From Anaerolineae bacterium (GTDB taxonomy: Bacteria; Chloroflexota; Anaerolineae; CG2-30-64-16), in NCBI GenBank assembly GCA_025454565.1, contig JALOOE010000175.1, positions 1 through 5,965 on the forward strand: a DNA stretch of 5,965 nt, in the 5' to 3' direction. A model generated the notes under the pieces. That model was not told where the DNA came from and ran no database searches. It saw only the letters and a program-made list of their open reading frames with translations. The position numbers and the translations under genes were made by a program. Positions 1 through 4,987 of this stretch are shown in pieces; within the stretch, counting starts at the first letter, position 1; the number at the start of each line of letters is the position of its first letter.

Positions 1-378
1 GACCGACCGGTTGGGCGACAACGTGCCCGTCTCGGCCTGGTACAACATCAACCGCATGTCGTCGATGCTGGAGCCCGACTGTCCGATATAGCGCACATCG
101 CGGAGGTAGATGTCGCTCGCATCGAACGTCGCCATCGTACCGCGCGCCACCCCTGCAAAAACATTCATCACGCCACCATCAGCCAGCCAGGTCGCGCCAT
201 CGGCGATCAACGCCGCCACGGGCGCCAGCACGATCACATCATCGAAGCCGGCGGGCCGGAAGCGCGCCATCGCAGCCTGATAGGCCTCCTTGTTCATCGG
301 GTTAACACAGATGAACTCAATGCCTTTCGCCGCGGCCTCTGATGCATACGAGTCGATCAGATCCTGCAGGCGCATCTC
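1..378 (-). pseudogene. Out-of-frame continuation of the zinc alcohol dehydrogenase (C-terminal NAD-binding part), running off the window
   Basis: Reading the minus strand one frame over from the upstream ORF gives an open, family-like sequence from GAG at 378 to the window edge. It starts EMRLQDLIDSYAS, continues through GIEFICVNPMNKEAY and GFDDVIVLAP, and ends QAETGTLSPNRSV. This is the second half of a Rossmann domain plus the C-terminal segment usual in this dehydrogenase family. It has no start codon or ribosome binding site of its own, so it is the 3' part of the gene starting at 1429. This frame has a stop at 391-393 and the upstream frame is still sensible at SELKAGG, so the break lies within about 376-391. 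The first strand and glycine loop of this Rossmann unit are absent, which suggests a deletion rather than only a one-base error. The end of the gene is outside the window. Confidence 0.75.
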
Positions 379-1429
379 GGCCGCCCGCCTTCAGCTCGGA
401 ACGCACCGGGACAGCACTGTATGCCCCGGCGATGTCGTGCCCGCCGTCGGGCCGCCCTTTGCCGCCGACGTAAACCCAATTGTTGTAGTGGACGCGGCCC
501 GCATCCAGGCTAACTTTCCGAGACATCGGCTGGTCGGCGAGAATGGCGAAGACGCCATCCTTCGCCAGACGCGGGCTGGCGGCCTCAACCAGGTCTGGAT
601 CGGCCCCCAGCAGCACGATGTCGTCGACTTCATTCACAGGCAGCGCGGCAGCATCGGGCGCATCGAGCACTTCCACACCGAGCGCAGCAGCGCGTTCGCG
701 CAGCCAGGCGGCGAAGTGGGCCGGCACGTTGGTCAAAATCAGGCGCGCCGGATGCGAGGTAGCATCAAAACCCGCTGAAATCGTGTAGCTGTTGCCTGCC
801 TCCTGATCCCCGATCCCTGATCCCGGCCCCCCCGCCCCAATGATCCACGCCGTCCCGCCCGCCTTCAGCCCATCGCGATAATGGAGACCGTACGCGGCCG
901 TGACGCAGGCCCACGGCTCGGTGAGGGCGCTCTCGGCATAGCCGGTGCTCGCCTGCACCGGGATCAGGTAAACACCGTCATCGCCGTTGAGCACGCGCTC
1001 GTCGAGCACGCCATAGCGCGATAGGCCACCCTGGAGCATGTAGCCGTAGGCCCAGTTGATACCCTTGTAGTAGATCTCGGCCTGCACGATGAACCGGTCG
1101 CCGATATGGTAGCGATCGGCCAGGTTGTCGCCCACACCGACCACCGTCAGCGAAACCTCGTGGCCCAACACCACCGGCTCCTTGCTGATATCGCGGAAGA
1201 TGCGTGGGTGGCCCTGGCCCAGATTGATCACTTTGGTGTCCGAGAAGCACAGCCCACACGCATCGTGCCGCACCAATAGCTCATCCGGGCTATATTGCGG
1301 CAGCGGCACATCGATCGGCTTGCGGTCCACGCCCAGGTTCTCGAGCCCGGCGCCGTAGAGCGGCCACAACTCGTTCGGGCCGGCGACCGGTTGATCGCCG
1401 CGTTTGTATTCGGTCACTGAGTCAGTCAT
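317..1429 (-). CDS. Zinc-dependent medium-chain alcohol dehydrogenase, N-terminal part; frame broken before the natural end
   Basis: Probable NAD(P)-dependent zinc alcohol/polyol dehydrogenase, resembling sorbose-1-phosphate-reductase-type enzymes. ATG 1429 is chosen because AAGGAG lies 8 nt upstream; an in-frame start at 1498 would run through the hairpin array. Visible in the protein: GroES-like domain with CGLCFSD (catalytic-type Cys61), GHE at 89-91 and EP at 171-172. No four-cysteine structural zinc lobe is seen. A glycine-rich loop GAGG begins near residue 198 and is followed by about nine residues encoded by heptamer repeats. Residues 228-346 look like a degenerate Rossmann unit ending in HYNNWVYVGG. 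After SELKAGG the frame shifts and the last 20 or so residues are nonsense, ending at 317. The true continuation lies in another frame at 1-378. It follows the RhaD-like aldolase on the same strand. Family is confident; substrate is unknown and activity doubtful. Confidence 0.8.
   Translation of the reverse strand: MTDSVTEYKRGDQPVAGPNELWPLYGAGLENLGVDRKPIDVPLPQYSPDELLVRHDACGLCFSDTKVINLGQGHPRIFRDISKEPVVLGHEVSLTVVGVGDNLADRYHIGDRFIVQAEIYYKGINWAYGYMLQGGLSRYGVLDERVLNGDDGVYLIPVQASTGYAESALTEPWACVTAAYGLHYRDGLKAGGTAWIIGAGGPGSGIGDQEAGNSYTISAGFDATSHPARLILTNVPAHFAAWLRERAAALGVEVLDAPDAAALPVNEVDDIVLLGADPDLVEAASPRLAKDGVFAILADQPMSRKVSLDAGRVHYNNWVYVGGKGRPDGGHDIAGAYSAVPVRSELKAGGRDAPAGSDRLVCIRGRGERH
790..824. repeat. 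Degenerate heptamer tandem repeat inside the dehydrogenase gene
   Basis: On the plus strand the units are TGTTGCC, TGCCTCC, TGATCCC, CGATCCC and TGATCCC; the last three are nearly identical. The repeat lies in frame in the dehydrogenase, encoding roughly PGSGIGDQEAGN just after the GAGG of its nucleotide-binding loop. A C-rich run (GGCCCCCCCGCCCC) follows directly. Heptameric tandem repeats of this sort are known as short repeats in some bacterial genomes, notably cyanobacteria. Here it reads like a small in-frame insertion into a conserved loop. Confidence 0.7.
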
Positions 1430-1447
1430 GCTCGGTTCTCCTTGCGT

Positions 1448-1557
1448 CTGCGGTTGAAGCGCAGGCTGATACGACCAAACCTGTTGAAACAGGTTCATCG
1501 GTGGCGGAGAGTGCGTTTCAACGCACTTTTCGTGTCAGACAGTGATTTCAATCACTG
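1448..1557. repeat. Array of four short hairpins with TTGAA/TTCAA cores and different arms, about 30 bp apart
   Basis: Four palindromes fill the gap between the RhaD-like gene and the dehydrogenase. They are 1448-1464 (CTGCG, loop GTTGAAG, CGCAG), 1478-1495 (AACCTG, TTGAAA, CAGGTT), 1510-1527 (AGTGCG, TTTCAA, CGCACT) and 1540-1557 (CAGTGA, TTTCAA, TCACTG). The core is shared, on either strand, while the arms differ yet stay complementary. Centres are spaced about 30, 32 and 30 bp. The array ends 4 nt before the dehydrogenase ribosome binding site (1438-1443). None of the hairpins is followed by the T-run of a classical terminator in the minus direction. Likely roles, by inference, are RNA processing or attenuation between two operon genes, or a repeat family; a protein-binding array is also possible. 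Confidence 0.75.
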
Positions 1558-1592
1558 GTCTGGTCTGGTCGGCTGGTTGGCACGGATGCGCG

Positions 1593-2417
1593 CTAAAAAA
1601 TGGTCTGCTGAATGCCGAACGCCCCGCAAATGGCGCGAATTTCCGCGTTGGTTAACCCTTCGCCCTGCTCGCCGTTCGCCAGGTTCATATACTCGTAGCG
1701 CGCACCGGTCTCCGCATATTCGACACGGTCGGCGGCGCGCTTGACCGACTGGTCGGAGCGGGCCATGACGCCGTGCTTGCACCAAACGACGACCCGATGC
1801 GTCCGCAACGATTCGACCGTCGCAGCCTCCAGTTCCGGCGAGCCGGGAAGCTGAAACGGCACGCTGCCCAGACCCTCCGGCAGATTGACGATCATCTCCG
1901 GCTGCCAGCGCAGCAGGTGACGGTTGAGATAGCTCTCGTCCCGATAGCGGGCGACGTGGCTCAGATAGGTGAGATGCGGCGGCTGGGCATGGATGATGGC
2001 GTGGAAATTGGTGCCGGTACGCCCGACCTGGTCGGCGTGGACCGCCAGATGCGAGTTGAACTCGCTGGTGAGCCGGGCGAAGAGCCGTCGCGGCGAGGTG
2101 TACAGGCGTCCGGTGCGTCCGCCCTCATCCACGGCCACGAAGCCCAGGTTGGCCGCCGGATCATGGATGATCTCGCGCAGACGCCTGCCCGAGCCGCTGA
2201 CCAGGAACGCGCCGCCCGCCAACTCCGGCAGGGGCACGGGCAGATCGATGGATTCAACGATCGGGAAGCGCCGCCGCGGGTCGATCGACCAGCCCATGTA
2301 GACCGAGATATTGCCGGCCGCGCCCTCGCTGGCCTCGATCTCGGAGAGCCGCTCGCCAGCCTCACCGATCAGCGTCATCAGTTCGTCAAGTTCAGGGTAT
2401 GGCGCATCAATTGGCAT
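1593..2417 (-). CDS. RhaD-like class II aldolase (rhamnulose-1-phosphate aldolase family)
   Basis: Probable cytoplasmic metal-dependent aldolase splitting a phosphorylated ketose into dihydroxyacetone phosphate and an aldehyde. The protein is 274 residues, the same length as E. coli RhaD, and its C-terminal third aligns by eye with RhaD (VVWCKHGVMA matching VLWPFHGVF, and a similar helix before the end). Visible: GNISV at 35-39, TSEF with Glu119 where RhaD has its catalytic Glu117, His143 and His215 at zinc-ligand positions. The middle ligand position carries Gln145 (HAQ) instead of the second His of the usual HxH, with His148 nearby. ATG 2417 is chosen because GTAGGAGGGG lies 9 nt upstream; a TTG at 2426 is too close to it. 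Preceded by its own promoter and operator and followed by the hairpin array and the dehydrogenase. Another sugar-phosphate substrate is possible, so no symbol is given. Confidence 0.82.
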   Translation of the reverse strand: MPIDAPYPELDELMTLIGEAGERLSEIEASEGAAGNISVYMGWSIDPRRRFPIVESIDLPVPLPELAGGAFLVSGSGRRLREIIHDPAANLGFVAVDEGGRTGRLYTSPRRLFARLTSEFNSHLAVHADQVGRTGTNFHAIIHAQPPHLTYLSHVARYRDESYLNRHLLRWQPEMIVNLPEGLGSVPFQLPGSPELEAATVESLRTHRVVVWCKHGVMARSDQSVKRAADRVEYAETGARYEYMNLANGEQGEGLTNAEIRAICGAFGIQQTIF

Positions 2418-2433
2418 GGGATTCAACCCCTCC

Positions 2434-2472
2434 TACTTACGAATAGCTATAATACGAAAGCATTCGTAAGTA
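2434..2472. promoter_or_regulatory. Operator-like inverted repeat with three TACGAA half-sites
   Basis: Arms TACTTACGAAT (2434-2444) and ATTCGTAAGTA (2462-2472) are perfect 11-bp inverted repeats, 17 bp apart. A third half-site TACGAA at 2453-2458 forms a tighter palindrome with TTCGTA at 2463-2468 (4-bp gap), and a direct repeat with TACGAA at 2438-2443. The cluster lies over the -10 box and presumed transcription start of the RhaD-like gene. Sites containing TTTCG or TTCG repeats are typical of DeoR-family sugar repressors, but the actual regulator is not in the window. Confidence 0.6.
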
Positions 2473-2497
2473 TCCCATGAGGAACCGAAAATGTCAA
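2469..2497 (-). promoter_or_regulatory. Sigma-70-type promoter for the RhaD-like aldolase gene
   Basis: On the minus strand a perfect TTGACA (2497-2492) is separated by 17 bp from GATACT (2474-2469, 4 of 6 matches to TATAAT). Transcription would start near 2462, giving a leader of about 45 nt that carries the strong AGGAGG site of the aldolase gene. The -10 box overlaps the right arm of the inverted repeat at 2434-2472, so a bound repressor would block it. This is a pattern match by eye. Confidence 0.6.
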
Positions 2498-2625
2498 ACC
2501 GTGCGCACATTCTGAACAGAAGCCCGCGCGTGGCGCAACGCTTGGGCCAAAGCCTTCAGGCGATCTGCTCGCGAACAGTGAAAGACCGGCTAAAGCCTCG
2601 CATCCAGTCATCGCCCCGCCCACCC
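2473..2625. other. Intergenic stretch between the epimerase and the RhaD-like aldolase
   Basis: Apart from the promoter elements at its left end, I see no gene, no RNA gene and no convincing terminator after the araD-like stop codon. The best inverted repeat is only GGCT-TT-AGCC without a T-run. Read-through from the epimerase gene into the aldolase gene therefore remains possible alongside the internal promoter. Confidence 0.4.
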
Positions 2626-3270
2626 TCACCGCTGCCCATAGACGTGCGTGTACCGGTAGTGCAGCTTCGCGACATTCTCCGGCGCGATCTCTTCGGGCTG
2701 GCCGAGCTGGAGCGCCAGCCACACCGTGCGCGCCACATCCTCGGTCATCACCGCGGCTTTGACCGCGGCCGCGGCGTTCTTGCCGATGGTGAAGACGCCG
2801 TGGTTCTTGAGCAGGCAGGCAACCGAGCCGCCGATCGATTCGACCACCACCTTGCCGATCTCCTCGCCGCCGATGAGCGCGAAGCCGCCGCACGGGATCG
2901 GCCCGCCGAACTCGTCGGCCATCGCGGTGAGATAGACCGGGATTGGCCGGCCCAACGCAGCGAAGGCGGTAGCATAGGCTGAATGCGTGTGGACGACGCC
3001 GCCCACGTCGGGCCGATGGCGATAGATGTAGAGGTGGCTGGCCGTGTCGGAGGACGGGCTGAGATCGCCCTCGACAACCTTGCCGTCCAGATCGACCACG
3101 ACCATGTGCTCCGGGCGAAGGTCTTCGTAGCGCACGCCCGACGGCTTGATCGCCACCAGCCCCGTCTCCGGGTCGCGCGCGCTGACGTTGCCGCCCGTCC
3201 AGGTGACGAGGTTGTTTTTAGGTAGTTCAAGGTGAAGTTGATAGAGTTGTTCGCGAGTGGTTTCGAGCAA
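2626..3270 (-). CDS. araD: L-ribulose-5-phosphate 4-epimerase (AraD family)
   Basis: Converts L-ribulose 5-phosphate to D-xylulose 5-phosphate, the last step of L-arabinose entry into the pentose phosphate pathway; cytoplasmic, zinc-dependent. The 214-residue protein follows E. coli AraD (231 residues) closely by eye: LPKNNLVTWTGGNVSARD near 17-33, IKPSGV at 41-46, SSDT with Asp75, HTH zinc ligands His94/His96, Asp119 in MADEFGG, His157 in KNHGVF, His204 and a terminal VYGQ with Tyr211. These match the metal and catalytic residues of AraD (Asp76, His95, His97, Asp120, His171, His218, Tyr229). The start is TTG at 3270, because AGGAG (3277-3281) lies 6 nt upstream and no ATG fits. No kinase or isomerase is in view. 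A related class II aldolase such as a fuculose-phosphate aldolase is less likely given the C-terminal Tyr and His. Confidence 0.85.
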   Translation of the reverse strand: MLETTREQLYQLHLELPKNNLVTWTGGNVSARDPETGLVAIKPSGVRYEDLRPEHMVVVDLDGKVVEGDLSPSSDTASHLYIYRHRPDVGGVVHTHSAYATAFAALGRPIPVYLTAMADEFGGPIPCGGFALIGGEEIGKVVVESIGGSVACLLKNHGVFTIGKNAAAAVKAAVMTEDVARTVWLALQLGQPEEIAPENVAKLHYRYTHVYGQR

Positions 3271-3362
3271 GTTAGTCTCCTACTACGAGTTGGTGAAGGT
3301 GCGCATATCCCACGGAATACGCTTCATGGTCTAAATTCAAGACACAGTGAGGTTGCATTCAC
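3271..3362. other. Intergenic gap between the antitoxin and the epimerase genes, with a 14-codon open frame
   Basis: This 92-bp gap has no convincing -35/-10 pair for the epimerase gene and no terminator after the antitoxin. It holds a minus-strand open frame, ATG 3327 to TAG 3283, encoding MKRIPWDMRTFTNS, that ends directly before the epimerase ribosome binding site. It may be a leader peptide, a remnant, or chance; it has no ribosome site of its own. Confidence 0.3.
3277..3281 (-). promoter_or_regulatory. Ribosome binding site that fixes the TTG start of the epimerase gene
   Basis: AGGAG on the minus strand lies 6 nt before the TTG at 3270. No ATG or GTG is placed sensibly with this site, and the protein aligns with AraD from its very first residues (MLE). 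The site directly follows the stop codon of a 14-codon open frame (3283-3327). Confidence 0.65.
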
Positions 3363-3683
3363 CTATCGCTGAATGCGATAATCCAGTAAATGCGGCTCTT
3401 TCTGCAACAGCTCGAGCAAAACCTTGGTTGAACCTGAAGGCGATCGCTTACCTTGTTCCCATTGGCGAACCGTTGAAGCGCTCACGTTCAGGGCTTGGGC
3501 AAAAACGGTTTGGCTCAACCTCGCCTTCTGCCGGATTTCCCGAATATGAATCGGCGAGATCTCGACCTCAGGGACAACGACTCCCAACTCGTCAAGCTGT
3601 TTTTGGGTGAAGGTCGTTGGAAGGCCCAGGTTCAGGAGACCTTGAACTGTCTCATTGATCGCCTCGCGCATGTCATCTCTCAT
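3363..3683 (-). CDS. HigA-like antitoxin with XRE-type helix-turn-helix
   Basis: Probable antitoxin that binds the toxin encoded just upstream and represses their shared promoter. The 106-residue protein has a leading segment (1-45) ending VVPEVEIS, then a Cro/C1-type helix-turn-helix at about 46-97. The core is LSQTVFAQALNVS, SASTVRQWEQGKRSP, the usual recognition-helix pattern. ATG 3683 is chosen because GAGGAG (3691-3696) is 7 nt upstream; it overlaps the toxin stop codon by 11 nt, giving translational coupling. A longer frame begins at 3704 but would overlap the toxin more and lacks such a site. Toxin-first order matches HigBA-type modules. The codon choice looks more AT-rich than in the sugar genes around it, suggesting acquisition. 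Confidence 0.85.
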   Translation of the reverse strand: MRDDMREAINETVQGLLNLGLPTTFTQKQLDELGVVVPEVEISPIHIREIRQKARLSQTVFAQALNVSASTVRQWEQGKRSPSGSTKVLLELLQKEPHLLDYRIQR

Positions 3684-4056
3684 CGGAGTCCTCCTCGATT
3701 TCATACAACTCTCCGTTTACAATGGCAACCGCGATCTGTTGATCGGAGAAAGCCAACAGGGTAGTGGCAAGTTCCCTGAACAAGATGAGCTCGTCGTCAG
3801 CGATGTTAGCTGAATCGGACTTCTTGAATCCGTAGACAACGATCGCTCTATCGTCTTGCCGATAGACGATGAGCGTCCGATAGCCGCCGCTCTTGCCCTG
3901 ACCCTGGCGTGCGACCCGAACCTTGAACAAGCCGGAGCCCAGATTTGCCGCTGATAAACCAGCTTCGAGATCCCGAATAGGCTGCCGGAGCATCGCATCC
4001 GTCACTCGCTCTCGTCGCATCCACTTGTCGACGAACCTGGTTACCAGCTTCCACAT
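3673..4056 (-). CDS. RelE/HigB-like toxin of a type II toxin-antitoxin module
   Basis: Probable ribosome-dependent mRNA-cleaving toxin of the RelE-like superfamily (Pfam PF06296 type, by motif recall). The 127-residue protein has the hallmark run GKSGGYRTLIVYR at 54-66, followed by the strand and motif YGFKKSDSANI at 75-85. This is typical of the subgroup partnered by XRE antitoxins. N-terminal MWKLVTRFVDKWMRRE and the helix with GLSAANLG also fit. ATG 4056 directly follows in-frame stop codons (TGA TAG a few codons upstream) and has no good Shine-Dalgarno. The gene overlaps the antitoxin by 11 nt and lies behind a palindromic operator. Catalytic residues cannot be assigned with certainty from sequence alone. 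Confidence 0.85.
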   Translation of the reverse strand: MWKLVTRFVDKWMRRERVTDAMLRQPIRDLEAGLSAANLGSGLFKVRVARQGQGKSGGYRTLIVYRQDDRAIVVYGFKKSDSANIADDELILFRELATTLLAFSDQQIAVAIVNGELYEIEEDSDER

Positions 4057-4062
4057 ATCGCC

Positions 4063-4091
4063 ACTCTATCACATTGTGATATACCAGTCAA
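4063..4091 (-). promoter_or_regulatory. Putative promoter of the toxin-antitoxin module
   Basis: TTGACT (4091-4086) is followed after 17 bp by TAGAGT (4068-4063), a weak -10. The -35 box overlaps the stop codon of the DapA-like gene, and the spacer contains the palindromic operator. Transcription from here would begin at about the ATG at 4056, so the message could be leaderless; this agrees with the lack of a ribosome binding site. The -10 assignment is uncertain. Confidence 0.4.
4067..4081. promoter_or_regulatory. Palindromic operator of the toxin-antitoxin module
   Basis: TATCACA-T-TGTGATA is a perfect 7-bp inverted repeat around a single base, 11 bp upstream of the toxin start and within the putative promoter. 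Toxin-antitoxin modules are usually autorepressed by the antitoxin or the complex binding such a palindrome. It is not a CRP site: the TGTGA/TCACA halves face the wrong way and have no 6-bp spacer. Confidence 0.65.
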
Positions 4092-4972
4092 CTATATTCT
4101 ATCAGATCTAGCGCCGCCTGGATCGCCGCTCGTTGCGCTTCGGAACTGGGGGGCATCGGCGCGCGGGGAAAGCCGCCGCGACGGCCCTGCAATTCCATGG
4201 CGTATTTCACATTCGCCGGCAGGTTGTCGCCGGCTAACGCGTTCCAGAGCCGCAGCAGACGCTTGTGGAGATCGAGCGCCGTCGCGCGATCCCCCCGCTG
4301 CACGGCATCCCAGAGTTGCACGCACGGCTTCGGCGCGGCGGTCAGGATCGCGGCGATGGCGCCGTGCGCGCCGAGGATGAAGGACGGATAGAGCAGCGCA
4401 TCCACTGCCGACATGACCAGCCCGCGGCCATCGAGCATCAGCAGCAGATCGGCCATCAGCTTCAGGTCATCCGCGCTCTGCTTGACGCCGATCACCCCAT
4501 CCACCTCCCGCATGATGCGGACGAGCAGCGCGGGCGAGCAATACGACCACGGTACGACGTTGTAGAGCATCACCGGCGCGCGGCCGGCCTCGGCGATGGC
4601 GGCGAAGTGGCGCACCATCATGTCGTCGCTGGGCCGGAAGAGGTAGTGCACCGGTGTCACTTGTAGCGCGGCGACATCGAGATCGGACAGCGCACGCACG
4701 CGCTCGACTGCCTGCCGGGTGCTGTCCACGATCAGGCCGGCGAGCACCGGCACGCGGCCAGCCGCTTCATCGACCGCTGCGCCAACGACCAGGCGCAGTT
4801 CGTCCGTGGTGAGGGTGTGCCCCTCGCCCGTGCTCCCGCCGACCACCAGGCCGTGGACGCCTGCTTGCTCGACCATGGTGCGCACATCGGCGCGCAGCGC
4901 GGCTTCGTCGATCTCCTCGGCAGCTGTGAAAGGTGTGACCAAAGGTGGAATAATGCCCACGATCTGTACCAA
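4088..4972 (-). CDS. DapA/N-acetylneuraminate lyase family aldolase or dehydratase
   Basis: Class I (Schiff-base) lyase of the dihydrodipicolinate synthase family, cytoplasmic. The 294-residue length is normal for the family. It starts VGIIPPLVTPF, has GGSTGEG at 45-51 (pyruvate carboxylate-binding loop), the catalytic-type Tyr137 in LYNVVPW and the Schiff-base Lys164 in GVIGVKQS. The Arg that true DHDPS enzymes carry after YNVP(S)R is replaced by WSYC. Lysine biosynthesis is therefore unlikely and a 2-keto-3-deoxy sugar-acid substrate fits the sugar-gene context better. The start is TTG 4972, chosen because AAGGAG (4982-4987) is 9 nt upstream and the family's N-terminus begins here; the open frame extends upstream through the HNH gene without family resemblance. 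It lies 13 nt after the HNH gene. Confidence 0.85.
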   Translation of the reverse strand: MVQIVGIIPPLVTPFTAAEEIDEAALRADVRTMVEQAGVHGLVVGGSTGEGHTLTTDELRLVVGAAVDEAAGRVPVLAGLIVDSTRQAVERVRALSDLDVAALQVTPVHYLFRPSDDMMVRHFAAIAEAGRAPVMLYNVVPWSYCSPALLVRIMREVDGVIGVKQSADDLKLMADLLLMLDGRGLVMSAVDALLYPSFILGAHGAIAAILTAAPKPCVQLWDAVQRGDRATALDLHKRLLRLWNALAGDNLPANVKYAMELQGRRGGFPRAPMPPSSEAQRAAIQAALDLIEYS

Positions 4973-4981
4973 CGAATCGCG

Positions 4982-4987
4982 CTCCTT
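4982..4987 (-). promoter_or_regulatory. Ribosome binding site of the DapA-like gene, sharing bases with the HNH stop codon
   Basis: The minus strand reads GAT TAA GGAG: the TAA stop of the HNH gene (4988-4986) supplies the first bases of AAGGAG, 9 nt before the TTG start at 4972. This supports the TTG start and suggests that translation of the two genes is coupled. Confidence 0.65.

Noticed and set aside
290..778. Plus-strand open frame of 162 codons
   Set aside because: It is antisense to the dehydrogenase gene, whose minus-strand reading is clearly protein-like on both sides of the frame break.
1430..1498. Longer dehydrogenase N-terminus from ATG 1498
   Set aside because: It would translate through two of the hairpins, and a good ribosome site sits in front of ATG 1429.
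1478..1557. CRISPR-like repeats (GTTTCAA and TTTCAATC resemble parts of CRISPR repeats)
   Set aside because: Only the 6-base core is shared, the flanking arms differ at each copy, and there are no unique spacers between identical repeats.
1773..2480. Long plus-strand open frame of 235 codons
   Set aside because: It lies antisense to the RhaD-like aldolase, has low-complexity arginine- and alanine-rich content typical of shadows in GC-rich DNA, and has no ribosome site.
2498..2625. Possible terminator after the epimerase gene
   Set aside because: Only a 4-bp stem with a 2-base loop could be found and no T-run follows.
2491..2982. Plus-strand open frame of 163 codons starting in the intergenic region, with AGGAA upstream and a TATAAT at 2448
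   Set aside because: Most of it is antisense to the well-supported epimerase gene, no -35 box fits the TATAAT, and the protein resembles nothing I know.
4067..4081. CRP/FNR binding site
   Set aside because: The halves are TCACA then TGTGA with one base between, the inverse of the TGTGA-N6-TCACA layout.
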